The notes below the pieces were generated by a model. The model worked only from the letters and a program-made list of their open reading frames with translations, had not been told where the DNA came from and did no database searches. The position numbers and the translations under genes are program-made. From contig DYPB01000006.1 in the NCBI GenBank assembly GCA_020720185.1, positions 4,382 through 13,368 on the forward strand: a DNA stretch of 8,987 nucleotides, written 5' to 3'. The stretch's first letter is position 1; each line of letters opens with the position of its first letter. This document shows, piece by piece, positions 1 to 7,870 of the stretch. Source of the DNA: Flavobacterium psychrophilum (GTDB taxonomy: Bacteria; Bacteroidota; Bacteroidia; Flavobacteriales; Flavobacteriaceae).

Positions 1-1
1 A

Positions 2-115
2 TTTGTTTTTATATATTTGTTTTCTATATTTTATGAAATATCTATTACAAGAAATGCTTCAATAGACAGGAATAGTCTTTTGGATATAAACTTATCAATT
101 AAAAAAACATTATAA
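2..115 (+). CDS. possible C-terminal end of an upstream gene (partial, unassigned)
   Basis: This frame is open from the left edge through 37 codons and stops with TAA at 113-115, only four bases before the ATG of the next gene. Such tight spacing resembles the other gene junctions here. The reading begins with a hydrophobic stretch (FVFIYLFSIF) and ends with a mixed polar/basic tail (SLLDINLSIKKTL), which would fit the end of a membrane-associated protein. An open run of this length can also occur by chance in AT-rich DNA, and no start or domain is visible, so no function is assigned. The alternative is that this is a noncoding leader of the M48 gene. Confidence 0.33.
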   Translation, partial: FVFIYLFSIFYEISITRNASIDRNSLLDINLSIKKTL

Positions 116-119
116 ACGG

Positions 120-932
120 ATGAAAAAATCAATCACACTTATTGTTTTAGCAGGCTTAATTATTTCTTGCTCAAAAAATCCTTTTACAGGAAAAAGCACT
201 TTTAATATGGTTTCTAATGATCAACTTTTTCCATCAGCTTTTCAGCAATATGGGCAATTTTTGCAAGAAAACAAAGTAATTAAAGGTACTGTTGATGCCA
301 AAAGAGTTGAAACAATTGGAACAAAAATAAAAGTTGCGGCCGAGAAATGGCTTGCAGCTAATGGTCAATCTGCTTATTTGAATGGATATGCTTGGGAATA
401 TAAATTGGTAGAAAGTAAAGATATTAATGCTTGGTGTATGCCTGGTGGTAAAATTGTTGTGTATAGTGGCATTTTGCCTGTTTGTAAAGATGATGCAGGA
501 TTAGCAACAGTAATGGGACACGAGGTTTCGCACGCATTAGCAAATCATGGTGCTCAACGGATGAGTGCGGCACAGTTGCAACAACTTGGAGCTGTTGGAG
601 TTGCAGTTGCAACAGGCAGTCAAAGTGCTGAAAAGCAACAAATGTGGCAAGAATATTATGGTATGGGAAGTCAAGTTGGTGTGATGTTGCCTTTTAGCCG
701 TTCTCATGAAAGTGAAGCTGATATGATTGGGCTAACGCTAATGGCTATTGCGGGTTATAATCCTGAACAAGCGGTGGTTTTTTGGGGACGAATGGCAGAA
801 AAATCTGGAGGACAAGCACCACCAGAATTTATGAGCACACACCCATCTGATGCTACTAGAATTGCGAATCTGAAAGCATTAATTCCACAAGCAAAAGCAG
901 AGGCTGCAAAGTTTGGAGTTGTTTTTAAATAG
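120..932 (+). CDS. M48-family zinc metallopeptidase, lipoprotein (LoiP/YggG-like)
   Basis: This is a predicted membrane-anchored zinc protease of 270 residues. Residues 1-16 form a lipoprotein signal peptide (MKK, hydrophobic core, then IIS before Cys17), so the mature protein is probably lipidated at Cys17 and lies in the periplasm or at the inner face of the outer membrane. The M48 domain covers about residues 40-260. It carries the zinc motif HEVSH (His134, Glu135, His138), the third ligand region ESEAD (Glu197 to Asp201), and the conserved THPS segment near 240-243. The protein has no multi-spanning membrane domain, which separates it from HtpX and Ste24 and places it with the LoiP/BepA-like periplasmic peptidases, whose E. 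coli members act in envelope protein quality control. The BepA TPR tail is absent. The ATG at 120 is supported by the signal peptide. The gene leads the + strand cluster and is followed 40 bases later by the MFS gene. The exact substrate is unknown. Confidence 0.9.
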   Translation: MKKSITLIVLAGLIISCSKNPFTGKSTFNMVSNDQLFPSAFQQYGQFLQENKVIKGTVDAKRVETIGTKIKVAAEKWLAANGQSAYLNGYAWEYKLVESKDINAWCMPGGKIVVYSGILPVCKDDAGLATVMGHEVSHALANHGAQRMSAAQLQQLGAVGVAVATGSQSAEKQQMWQEYYGMGSQVGVMLPFSRSHESEADMIGLTLMAIAGYNPEQAVVFWGRMAEKSGGQAPPEFMSTHPSDATRIANLKALIPQAKAEAAKFGVVFK

Positions 933-972
933 ACTTTAAGCATTAAGACAACCAACAACTAAAGAGTAACTT

Positions 973-2280
973 ATGATAAAAGGAAATAAAAAAATCATCA
1001 ATGCTTGGGCGTTTTACGATTGGGCAAATTCGGTTTATAGTTTAGTAATTGGAACAGCTGTTTTTCCAATATATTACGAATCGGTTACTTCAAAAAATGG
1101 TGGTATTGTTGATTTTTTAGGAACAAAATTTCATAACTCTACCTTATTATCCTATTCGTTATCATTCTCGTTTTTAATTGTTGCACTTTTATCACCAATA
1201 TTGTCAGGAATTGCTGATTATACTGGAAATAAAAAGAGATTTATGCAATTTTTTTGTTATTTAGGTTCAATTTCAGTAATGTGTTTGTTTTTTTTTGAGA
1301 GCGAAAGAACTTTATGGATAGGCATTTTGTTTACTATTTTAGCAAGTATCGGATTTTGGGCAAGCATTGTTTATTACAATTCTTATTTGCCAGAAATTGC
1401 TCCTCCAGAAGACCATGATAGAATAAGTGCCAGAGGTTTTATGATGGGCTATACAGGTTCTATTATATTATTGATTATCAATTTAATAATGGTAATGAAA
1501 CCTGAATTATTTGGAATTATAGACCCCACATTGCCCGCACGAATATCATTTTTAATGGTTGGTATTTGGTGGATAGGATTTGCACAATACACTTTTTATT
1601 ATTTGCCTAATAATATTCATCATAAAAAACCCGAAAAAGACTTCATTTTTAAAGGATTAAAAGAATTAAATATTGTTTTTAAAAGTTTAAAAAAACATCT
1701 AAAACTGAAACAATTTCTAACCGCCTTTTTTCTTTATAGTATTGGTGTTCATACAATTATATTATTATTAGGCGTTTATGTAAAAAAAGAATTAAACATA
1801 GATACCAGTAAGTTAATTATAATTATTTTACTAATAAATATTGTTGCAATTCTTGGAGCATATTTATTTTCGAGATTATCAGATAAAATAGGAAATATAA
1901 AAACTCTTAAAATTACAGTAATCATTTGGGGAACTATATGTCTTTCAATCTTTTTTTTAGATACTCATAATCCTTATATTGATTATCAAGTTTATGCAAT
2001 TGGAGGTGCAATAGGTATGGTTTTAGGAGCTATTCAATCAATTTCTAGATCTACATTTTCAAAGTTATTACCTGATACTGAAGACCATACAACTTATTTT
2101 AGCTTTTTTGATGTAACTGAAAAATTAGCTATTGTTTTTGGCACATTCACTTTTGGACTTGTTGGAGCAATAACAAATTCTATGATAAATTCTATATTTA
2201 TTTTGGCTGTTTTTTTCCTAATGAGTTATGTTGTTTTAATCTTTATGAAAGGAGTTGAAATAAATGAGAAACAATTATAA
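973..2280 (+). CDS. MFS transporter, UMF1 / Atg22-like family
   Basis: This is an integral inner-membrane protein of 435 residues with about twelve hydrophobic segments. It is recognised by the family-typical N-terminal segment AWAFYDWANSVYS (residues 11-23), the MFS motif-A-like loop ADYTGNKKR (81-89), and the motif NSYLPEIAPPEDHDRIS (136-152) followed by GFMMGY. In the second half it has a second motif-A-like loop (RLSDKIGN, 301-308) and the conserved IQSISRS (354-360). Fungal Atg22 relatives export amino acids from the vacuole; the substrate of the bacterial UMF1 proteins is not generally known, so none is given. A basic loop around residues 215-247 separates the two six-helix halves. Length is normal and no break is seen. 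The start is followed by a short basic N-terminus. The next gene, porX, starts 58 bases downstream, and no clear promoter or terminator lies between them. Confidence 0.9.
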   Translation: MIKGNKKIINAWAFYDWANSVYSLVIGTAVFPIYYESVTSKNGGIVDFLGTKFHNSTLLSYSLSFSFLIVALLSPILSGIADYTGNKKRFMQFFCYLGSISVMCLFFFESERTLWIGILFTILASIGFWASIVYYNSYLPEIAPPEDHDRISARGFMMGYTGSIILLIINLIMVMKPELFGIIDPTLPARISFLMVGIWWIGFAQYTFYYLPNNIHHKKPEKDFIFKGLKELNIVFKSLKKHLKLKQFLTAFFLYSIGVHTIILLLGVYVKKELNIDTSKLIIIILLINIVAILGAYLFSRLSDKIGNIKTLKITVIIWGTICLSIFFLDTHNPYIDYQVYAIGGAIGMVLGAIQSISRSTFSKLLPDTEDHTTYFSFFDVTEKLAIVFGTFTFGLVGAITNSMINSIFILAVFFLMSYVVLIFMKGVEINEKQL

Positions 2281-2338
2281 TAATTTTAAGACTTAACAAT
2301 TATATAAATCTTAAATTGCACCAAATTAAAAAAAAGTT

Positions 2339-3922
2339 ATGAAAGACATACAAATTCTTTGGGTTGATGACGAAATTGATTTATTAAAGCCACATATTTT
2401 ATTTTTAGAACAAAAAAATTATAATATAACTACTTGTAATAATGGACTTGATGCTATAGAAATTTTTGAAAAAGGCAATTTTGACATCGTTTTTTTAGAT
2501 GAGAATATGCCAGGAATGAGTGGTTTAGAAACCCTGCATGAGATGAAAGAAAAAAAATCTTCGACCCCCGTAATTATGATTACAAAAAGTGAAGAAGAAT
2601 ATATTATGGAGGAAGCCATTGGCTCAAAAATTGCAGATTACTTGATAAAACCCGTAAACCCAAACCAAATTTTATTAAGTTTGAAGAAAAATTTAGATCA
2701 TTCTAGATTAATTTCAGAAAAAACCACACTTGATTATCAAAAAGAATTTCGGAAAATTACCATGGAATTAGCAGTGGTAAATACTCATGAAGATTGGATA
2801 GAATTGTATAAAAGATTAGTTTTTTGGGAAATGGAACTCGAAAATATTAATGATCAAAGTATGTTTGAGATATTAGAATCTCAAAAAGTAGAGGCTAATA
2901 TAAAATTCGGAAAATTTATAGAACGAAATTATGAAGATTGGTTCAGCCCAAAAGCAGGTACACGAGGCAAAGCCGAAGAGAGCAATTTTAAACCAATCCA
3001 ATCCCATAATTTATTTAGGGAATTGGTTGTTCCAGAGATAGTTAAGAAAGAAAAACCTATCCTTTTTGTAGTTATAGATAATTTAAGATATGACCAATGG
3101 AAAGCAATGGAAAACATTATAGGAAACCATTATAAACTAGAAAAAGAGATTCCTTATTATGCCATTTTGCCAACCGCAACACAATATGCTCGAAATGCTA
3201 TTTTTTCGGGTTTATTGCCAATAGAAATGGAAAAACAATTTCCTCAATACTGGAAAAATGATGTTGATGAAGGTGGTAAAAATTTATTCGAAGCTGAATT
3301 TTTAACAGCACATTTAAAAAGATTAGGATTAAATATTAAACAAGATTATTTTAAAATAACAAATCTTGCCAGCGGAAAAAAGCTAGTAGAAAACTTTAAA
3401 ACTCTAAAAAACAACGATTTAGTTACAGTTGTTTATAATTTTGTTGATATGTTATCGCATGCAAAAACCGAAATGGATGTAGTAAAAGAATTAGCATCCG
3501 ATGATAAAGCTTATCGATCATTAACGCTTTCGTGGTTTAAAAACTCACCTTTATTAGAAATTATTCAACAAGCTCAAAAATTAGATTTCAAACTGATAAT
3601 AACTACTGATCACGGAACAATTAATGTTAAAAATCCATCAAAAGTTATCGGAGATAAAAATACAAGTTTAAATTTGAGATACAAAACAGGAAGAAGTTTA
3701 ACCTACGAAGAAAAAGATGTTTATGCAGTAAAAGAACCTAAAAATATTGGATTGCCAACAATAAATATGAGTAGTTCTTATATATTTGCAAAAAATGATT
3801 TATTTCTGGCTTATGTAAATAATTACAATCATTATGCCAGCTATTACAGGAACACATATCAGCATGGGGGTATTTCATTAGAAGAAATGATTGTGCCATT
3901 TTTAATTTTTAATCCAAAATAA
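2339..3922 (+). CDS. porX: PorX: response regulator fused to a PglZ (alkaline-phosphatase-fold) domain
   Basis: This 527-residue cytoplasmic protein has the PorX architecture. Residues 3-120 form a receiver domain with the acid pocket Asp10-Asp11, phosphorylation site Asp54 (VFLDENMPG), switch Thr82 and conserved Lys104 (IKPV). Residues about 125-215 form a helical linker. Residues about 235-525 form a PglZ domain of the alkaline phosphatase superfamily. The domain's metal and catalytic positions all appear present: Asp247 (VIDNLRYDQW), the Thr279-Ala-Thr segment (LPTATQYARNA), Asp370 and His374 (NFVDMLSHAKTEMD), Asp424-His425 (TTDHGT) and His509 (YQHGG). In Porphyromonas gingivalis PorX works with the kinase PorY to control the type IX secretion system, and its PglZ domain has been reported to be a zinc-dependent phosphodiesterase acting on oligonucleotides. 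No DNA-binding output domain is visible. The tsaE gene starts 20 bases downstream. It is not a phage-defence (BREX) PglZ protein, because the receiver domain leads and no BREX genes are nearby. Confidence 0.95.
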   Translation: MKDIQILWVDDEIDLLKPHILFLEQKNYNITTCNNGLDAIEIFEKGNFDIVFLDENMPGMSGLETLHEMKEKKSSTPVIMITKSEEEYIMEEAIGSKIADYLIKPVNPNQILLSLKKNLDHSRLISEKTTLDYQKEFRKITMELAVVNTHEDWIELYKRLVFWEMELENINDQSMFEILESQKVEANIKFGKFIERNYEDWFSPKAGTRGKAEESNFKPIQSHNLFRELVVPEIVKKEKPILFVVIDNLRYDQWKAMENIIGNHYKLEKEIPYYAILPTATQYARNAIFSGLLPIEMEKQFPQYWKNDVDEGGKNLFEAEFLTAHLKRLGLNIKQDYFKITNLASGKKLVENFKTLKNNDLVTVVYNFVDMLSHAKTEMDVVKELASDDKAYRSLTLSWFKNSPLLEIIQQAQKLDFKLIITTDHGTINVKNPSKVIGDKNTSLNLRYKTGRSLTYEEKDVYAVKEPKNIGLPTINMSSSYIFAKNDLFLAYVNNYNHYASYYRNTYQHGGISLEEMIVPFLIFNPK

Positions 3923-3942
3923 AAACAGATTTCGTATAAAAA

Positions 3943-4350
3943 ATGGAAATAATATTTTCTTTATTAGAAATTGACAAAGTTGCAGTTCAAATATTAGAAA
4001 AAAAACCTGAAAAAATTATTGTTTTTAAAGGAGAAATGGGCGTTGGAAAAACAACCCTAATCAAACAACTTTGTAAAAAACTTGGAGTTATTGAAAATAC
4101 CTCAAGTCCAACTTTTTCAATAATAAATGAATATCAAACTATTGATAATCATACTATTTATCACTTTGATTTTTACAGAATAAACAACGAAAATGAAGCT
4201 TTAAACATTGGAGTTGATGATTATTTTTATTCAAATGATTGGTGTTTTATAGAATGGGCAGAGAAAATTCCGAGCCTAATTCCAGAAAAACATTCAATAA
4301 TTGAAATTAATTTGCTTGAGAATAATGAAAGAAAACTAAATTTTATTTAA
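3943..4350 (+). CDS. tsaE: TsaE, ATPase of the tRNA t6A37 synthesis complex
   Basis: This 135-residue cytoplasmic protein is the small P-loop ATPase that works with TsaB and TsaD to make N6-threonylcarbamoyladenosine at position 37 of ANN-decoding tRNAs. It shows the Walker A loop GEMGVGKTT (residues 30-38, Lys36), then the family motif SSPTFSIINEY (54-64), the HFDFYRI motif (74-80, Asp76), and IEWAEK (103-108). Its length is typical. The ATG at 3943 is preceded by an A/T-rich leader and lies 20 bases after porX, so the two are probably co-transcribed. The gldFG gene follows after 14 bases. Linkage of tsaE to porX is, to my knowledge, common in this phylum. Nothing is missing from the core motifs. 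Confidence 0.95.
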   Translation: MEIIFSLLEIDKVAVQILEKKPEKIIVFKGEMGVGKTTLIKQLCKKLGVIENTSSPTFSIINEYQTIDNHTIYHFDFYRINNENEALNIGVDDYFYSNDWCFIEWAEKIPSLIPEKHSIIEINLLENNERKLNFI

Positions 4351-4364
4351 AATTATAAAATATA

Positions 4365-6752
4365 ATGAATGCAATACTTCTTCGAGAAATAAAATCATTT
4401 TTTGGTTCGATTATTGGCTATTTAGTAATAGCTATATTTTTGATTATTAATGGTTTATTTCTTTGGGTTTTTGATGGACAATATAATATAATGAATAGTG
4501 GATTTGCTGATATGAGTCCATTTTTTACGCTAGCTCCTTGGATATTAATTTTTTTAATTCCAGCTGTAACGATGCGTAGTTTTTCTGACGAAAAGAAATT
4601 AGGAACATTAGAACTTTTATTAACAAAACCATTGTCAATTTGGCAAATAGTTAGTGGCAAATTTTTAGGATCTTTACTACTGATAATCATTGCAATTATT
4701 CCAACTTTAATTTATGTTTTTGTATTATCAACAGTAGGATCACCAGATTATGGTAGTATTTTAGGATCCTATTTTGGATTATTATTTTTAATTTCGAGCT
4801 ATACTGCAATAGGGATTTTTACCTCAACATTTTCTGATAATCAAATAGTTGCCTTTATAGCATCGGTATTTTTATGCTTTTTATTTTATTTTGGATTTAA
4901 TGGTTTATCAAATTATTTACCTTCGATAGAAAATTTTATAGCATCTTTTGGAATGGATTATCATTATAAATCAATGAGTAGAGGGGTAATTGATACTCGA
5001 AATATTTTATATTTTATTAGCGTATCATTCTTATTTTTATTACTAACAGTTTATAAAATTAATGCCTCAAAAATTATAGTCAAAAATTATCAAAAATTAT
5101 ATTTATTATTGGCAATAATTATAATTTTAAATCTTTTAGGAAGTCAGTTTTTTCATCGATTTGATTTAACAAAAGATAAAAGATATACACTTTCCGAAAC
5201 CTCACTACAAATTATAAAAAATGTTAAAAATCCCTTATATATCGATGTTTATTTAGAAGGCAATTTTCCAGGAGAATTTAAAAAACTGCAAACAGAAACC
5301 CAACAATTATTAGAGGAATTTAAAGCCTATAATGATAATGTTATTTTTCAATTTGTAAATCCTATAAATAGTGATGATAGCGAAATGGGAAAAGCAAAAG
5401 AATTAGCAGGAATGGGGATGATGCCCATAAATATAACAATAAATGATAACGGAAAGCAAGAACAATCAATGGTTTTTCCGTGGGCAATTGCCAGATATAA
5501 TAACAAAATGGCTAAAATTCCGTTATTAAAAAATATGATTGGAGCCTCAACTGCCGATAAAGTTGTGAGTTCGGTGCAACATCTTGAATATGCTTTTGCA
5601 AATGCCTTTAACACAGTTAGTAAAGAAAAACAATTAAAAATTGCAGTTATAAAAGGAAATGATGAATTGCCAGATATTTTGATGGCTGATTTTATAAAAG
5701 AAGTACGAAATAACTACTTTATTGGTCCATTTACATTAGATTCTGTAGCAAAAAATCCCGTAAAAACTATCTCCGAATTAAAAAAATATGATTTAGCAGT
5801 AATTGTAAAACCACAGGAAAAATTTACGGATGAAGAAAAGCAAGTAATTGACCAATACATTATTAGCGGAGGAAAAACTTTATTTTTAATAGATCAAGTT
5901 CATGCCGAATTTGATGATTTAACCGAAACAGGAAGTGCTTTCGTTGCTCCAAACGATTTGAATTTGCAAGATTTATTTTTTAAATATGGAATAAGAATTG
6001 ACCCAACAATTATTAAAGATGAAAGAGCAATTCCAATAAAATTAGCAACAGGCGAGCAAGGAAGTCAGACACAATATCAAGATTATTTATGGAAATTCTC
6101 ACCATTTATTTATCCAGAAAGTAGTCATCCTGTTGTGAAAAATATTGAAGGTATTAAATTTGAATTTGTAAATCCTATTGAATTATTGAAAAATAATTTG
6201 AATAAAACCATTTTACTTCGTTCATCAGAATTGTCAAAAACTGTAGGAACACCAACAGAAATAAGTTTAGATTTAGTGGAAGAAAAAACAGATGTTAGTG
6301 ATTATCTGAATAAAGGAAATATTCCAGTTGCGGTTTTGATAGAAGGAAAATTCAAATCAGTTTATCAAAACAGAGTATTGCCTTTTGATGATAAATTATT
6401 TGAAAATGAAAGCAAAAAATGGAATAAAATAATTGTGATTTCAGATGGTGATGTAATTAAAAATCAGATAGATAAAGATGGAATTCCGTTAGAATTAGGG
6501 TTTGATAAATGGACAAATAACCTATACGGAAACAAAGAATTAATGATGAATTGTGTCAATTATTTGTTAGACGATAATGGTTTAATAAATATTCGTAGCA
6601 AGGAAATAGACATTCCAATTTTAGATAAAGAAAAAGTTTACGATAACTATACTGTAAATCAATTTATTACAGTAGGACTACCATTAGTTGTTTTAGCAAT
6701 TTTTGGTTCGTTATTTGTTTTTTTAAGAGAAAAAAAATATAGTAAATTATAA
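4365..6752 (+). CDS. gldFG: GldF-GldG fusion: gliding-motility ABC transporter permease joined to GldG
   Basis: This single 795-residue frame combines two proteins that are separate in Flavobacterium johnsoniae. Residues 1-232 match GldF, an ABC-2 type permease, with about six membrane segments (near 13-36, 53-71, 98-122, 133-153, 160-182, 213-230) and the cytoplasmic segment RSFSDEKKLGTLELLLTKP (71-89). Residues 233-795 match GldG: a membrane helix (246-260), the hallmark FDLTKDKRYTLS (266-277), a large soluble domain, and a C-terminal helix (about 764-786) followed by a basic tail (REKKYSKL). GldF and GldG are thought to form an ABC transporter with the ATPase GldA, required for gliding in some Flavobacterium strains; GldA is not in the window. 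The joint (residues 232-246) contains no Met, so no separate ATG start for GldG exists there. Similar fusions may already be filed under names such as 'Gldg family protein'. Spacing to tsaE (14 bases) and the M28 gene (29 bases) suggests one operon. Confidence 0.9.
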   Translation: MNAILLREIKSFFGSIIGYLVIAIFLIINGLFLWVFDGQYNIMNSGFADMSPFFTLAPWILIFLIPAVTMRSFSDEKKLGTLELLLTKPLSIWQIVSGKFLGSLLLIIIAIIPTLIYVFVLSTVGSPDYGSILGSYFGLLFLISSYTAIGIFTSTFSDNQIVAFIASVFLCFLFYFGFNGLSNYLPSIENFIASFGMDYHYKSMSRGVIDTRNILYFISVSFLFLLLTVYKINASKIIVKNYQKLYLLLAIIIILNLLGSQFFHRFDLTKDKRYTLSETSLQIIKNVKNPLYIDVYLEGNFPGEFKKLQTETQQLLEEFKAYNDNVIFQFVNPINSDDSEMGKAKELAGMGMMPINITINDNGKQEQSMVFPWAIARYNNKMAKIPLLKNMIGASTADKVVSSVQHLEYAFANAFNTVSKEKQLKIAVIKGNDELPDILMADFIKEVRNNYFIGPFTLDSVAKNPVKTISELKKYDLAVIVKPQEKFTDEEKQVIDQYIISGGKTLFLIDQVHAEFDDLTETGSAFVAPNDLNLQDLFFKYGIRIDPTIIKDERAIPIKLATGEQGSQTQYQDYLWKFSPFIYPESSHPVVKNIEGIKFEFVNPIELLKNNLNKTILLRSSELSKTVGTPTEISLDLVEEKTDVSDYLNKGNIPVAVLIEGKFKSVYQNRVLPFDDKLFENESKKWNKIIVISDGDVIKNQIDKDGIPLELGFDKWTNNLYGNKELMMNCVNYLLDDNGLINIRSKEIDIPILDKEKVYDNYTVNQFITVGLPLVVLAIFGSLFVFLREKKYSKL
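5067..5100 (+). repeat. three copies of TCAAAAATTAT at the GldF/GldG joint, two in tandem
   Basis: The 11-mer TCAAAAATTAT occurs at 5067-5077, 5080-5090 and 5090-5100. The last two make a perfect 10-bp tandem duplication (5081-5100). The repeat encodes residues 235-246 of the fusion, exactly the linker between the GldF permease and the GldG helix. The unit length is not a multiple of three, so loss or gain of one unit would shift the frame. Confidence 0.85.
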
Positions 6753-6781
6753 TAGCATCAATTAATTTCAATACATTAATT

Positions 6782-7813
6782 ATGAAAAAAATAATTTTAA
6801 TTTGTTCTATTTTAATTTTGCTAACCAGTTGTAGTGTAAAAAAAAATCTTGTAACCCCTACACTTTCGCCCGATGATTTGGTAAATAAATACAAAAATAC
6901 CATAACCGCTGATGATTTAAAAACCCACCTAATGATAGTCGCTTCTGACGATATGGAGGGCAGACAAACAGGAAGCGAAGGTCAAAAAAAAGCAGGCAAA
7001 TACTTAATTTCACAATATAAAGATAACAATATTTCATTTCCCAAGGGAGCAAAAAATTATTATCAAGATATTCCATCAACATTTTTGAATGCAAAATATG
7101 GAGGAAATTTATCCGATTCAGAAAATATTTGGGCTTTTATTGAAGGAACAGAAAAACCAGATGAAATTGTAGTTATATCAGCACATTATGATCATATTGG
7201 TATTGAAAATGGAGAAATTTTTAATGGTGCCGATGACGATGGTTCTGGAACAGTGGCACTTTTAGAAATTGCACAAGGATTTGCGATGGCTAAAAAAGAA
7301 GGACACGGACCAAAAAAATCAATTCTATTTTTGCATGTAACAGGAGAAGAGCACGGTTTGCACGGCTCTCGTTATTATTCAGAAAACCCTATTTTTCCGT
7401 TAGCAAATACCATTGCCGATGTAAATATTGATATGATTGGACGACGAGATGATTTACATAAAGATGATAATAATTATGTGTATTTAATCGGTTCTGATTA
7501 TCTTTCAACTGATTTATATAATCTTTGTGAAGATGCAAATAAGAAGTTTGTAAATCTTAAAATTGATTACAAATTTAATGATAAGAACGATTCGAATAGA
7601 TTCTATTATCGCTCTGATCATTACAATTTTGCCAAACACAATATTCCTGTAGTCTTTTTATTTAATGGTGTTCACGAAGATTATCATAAAAAAACTGATG
7701 AAGTATCAAAAATAGAATTTGATGCTTTGACAAAACGAACACAATTAGGATTTGCAATAGTTTGGGAACTTGCAAATAGTAAAAATAGACCAATCGTTGA
7801 TAAAAAGCCATAA
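6782..7813 (+). CDS. M28-family zinc aminopeptidase-like metallopeptidase, lipoprotein
   Basis: This 343-residue protein is a predicted exported lipoprotein peptidase. Residues 1-16 are a lipoprotein signal peptide with lipobox LTSC (Cys17). The M28 domain spans about residues 115-335 and holds the full set of two-zinc and catalytic positions: His135 and Asp137 (SAHYDH), the bridging Asp152 (NGADDDGSG), Glu189-Glu190 as general base and ligand (TGEEHG), Asp217 (VNIDMIG) and the last histidine His302 (HEDYHKKTDE). M28 enzymes of this kind usually remove N-terminal residues from peptides outside the cytoplasm; the substrate here cannot be read from the sequence. The segment before the domain (EGRQTGSEGQKKAGKYL, 59-75) is typical of these bacterial lipoproteins. 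The gene lies 29 bases after gldFG and ends 12 bases before a hairpin terminator, so it probably closes the operon. Length is normal and no damage is seen. Confidence 0.92.
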   Translation: MKKIILICSILILLTSCSVKKNLVTPTLSPDDLVNKYKNTITADDLKTHLMIVASDDMEGRQTGSEGQKKAGKYLISQYKDNNISFPKGAKNYYQDIPSTFLNAKYGGNLSDSENIWAFIEGTEKPDEIVVISAHYDHIGIENGEIFNGADDDGSGTVALLEIAQGFAMAKKEGHGPKKSILFLHVTGEEHGLHGSRYYSENPIFPLANTIADVNIDMIGRRDDLHKDDNNYVYLIGSDYLSTDLYNLCEDANKKFVNLKIDYKFNDKNDSNRFYYRSDHYNFAKHNIPVVFLFNGVHEDYHKKTDEVSKIEFDALTKRTQLGFAIVWELANSKNRPIVDKKP

Positions 7814-7825
7814 ATTTAAAAACAA

Positions 7826-7863
7826 AAAAGTCCTGTTTTCCAAAAAATTGGTACAGGACTTTT
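7826..7863. terminator. bidirectional hairpin terminator between the M28 gene and tRNA-His
   Basis: The arms AAAAGTCCTGT (7826-7836) and ACAGGACTTTT (7853-7863) pair perfectly over 11 bp. Inside them CCAA (7840-7843) pairs with TTGG (7848-7851) around an AAAA loop, giving an extended stem with an internal loop. Read on the - strand the hairpin ends in T6-G-T5, a strong tail that would stop tRNA-His transcription 8 bases after the mature 3' end. Read on the + strand the tail is shorter (TTTTA), but still suits the end of the operon. Confidence 0.85.
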
Positions 7864-7870
7864 ACAAATG

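Noticed and set aside
12..19. TATATTTG as a -7 promoter box for the M48 gene
   Set aside because: It fits TAnnTTTG, but any -33 box would lie outside the window, and the site falls inside an open frame that may be coding. In AT-rich DNA such an 8-mer is common.
64..78. Small hairpin AGAC-N7-GTCT followed by T residues
   Set aside because: The stem has only four base pairs, too weak for a terminator.
2285..2315. Inverted repeat TTTAAGA ... TCTTAAA between the MFS gene and porX
   Set aside because: It is a 7-bp AT-rich stem with a 17-base loop and no following T run, so it is neither a convincing terminator nor an operator.
2339..3922. PglZ domain as a sign of a BREX phage-defence system
   Set aside because: The N-terminal receiver domain and overall length are those of PorX, and no BREX methylase, BrxC or BrxL gene is nearby.
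5062..5079. Out-of-frame ATG (ATGCCTCAAAAATTATAG) at the gldF/gldG joint as a start for GldG
   Set aside because: It opens only five codons before TAG in a different frame, so it cannot start GldG.
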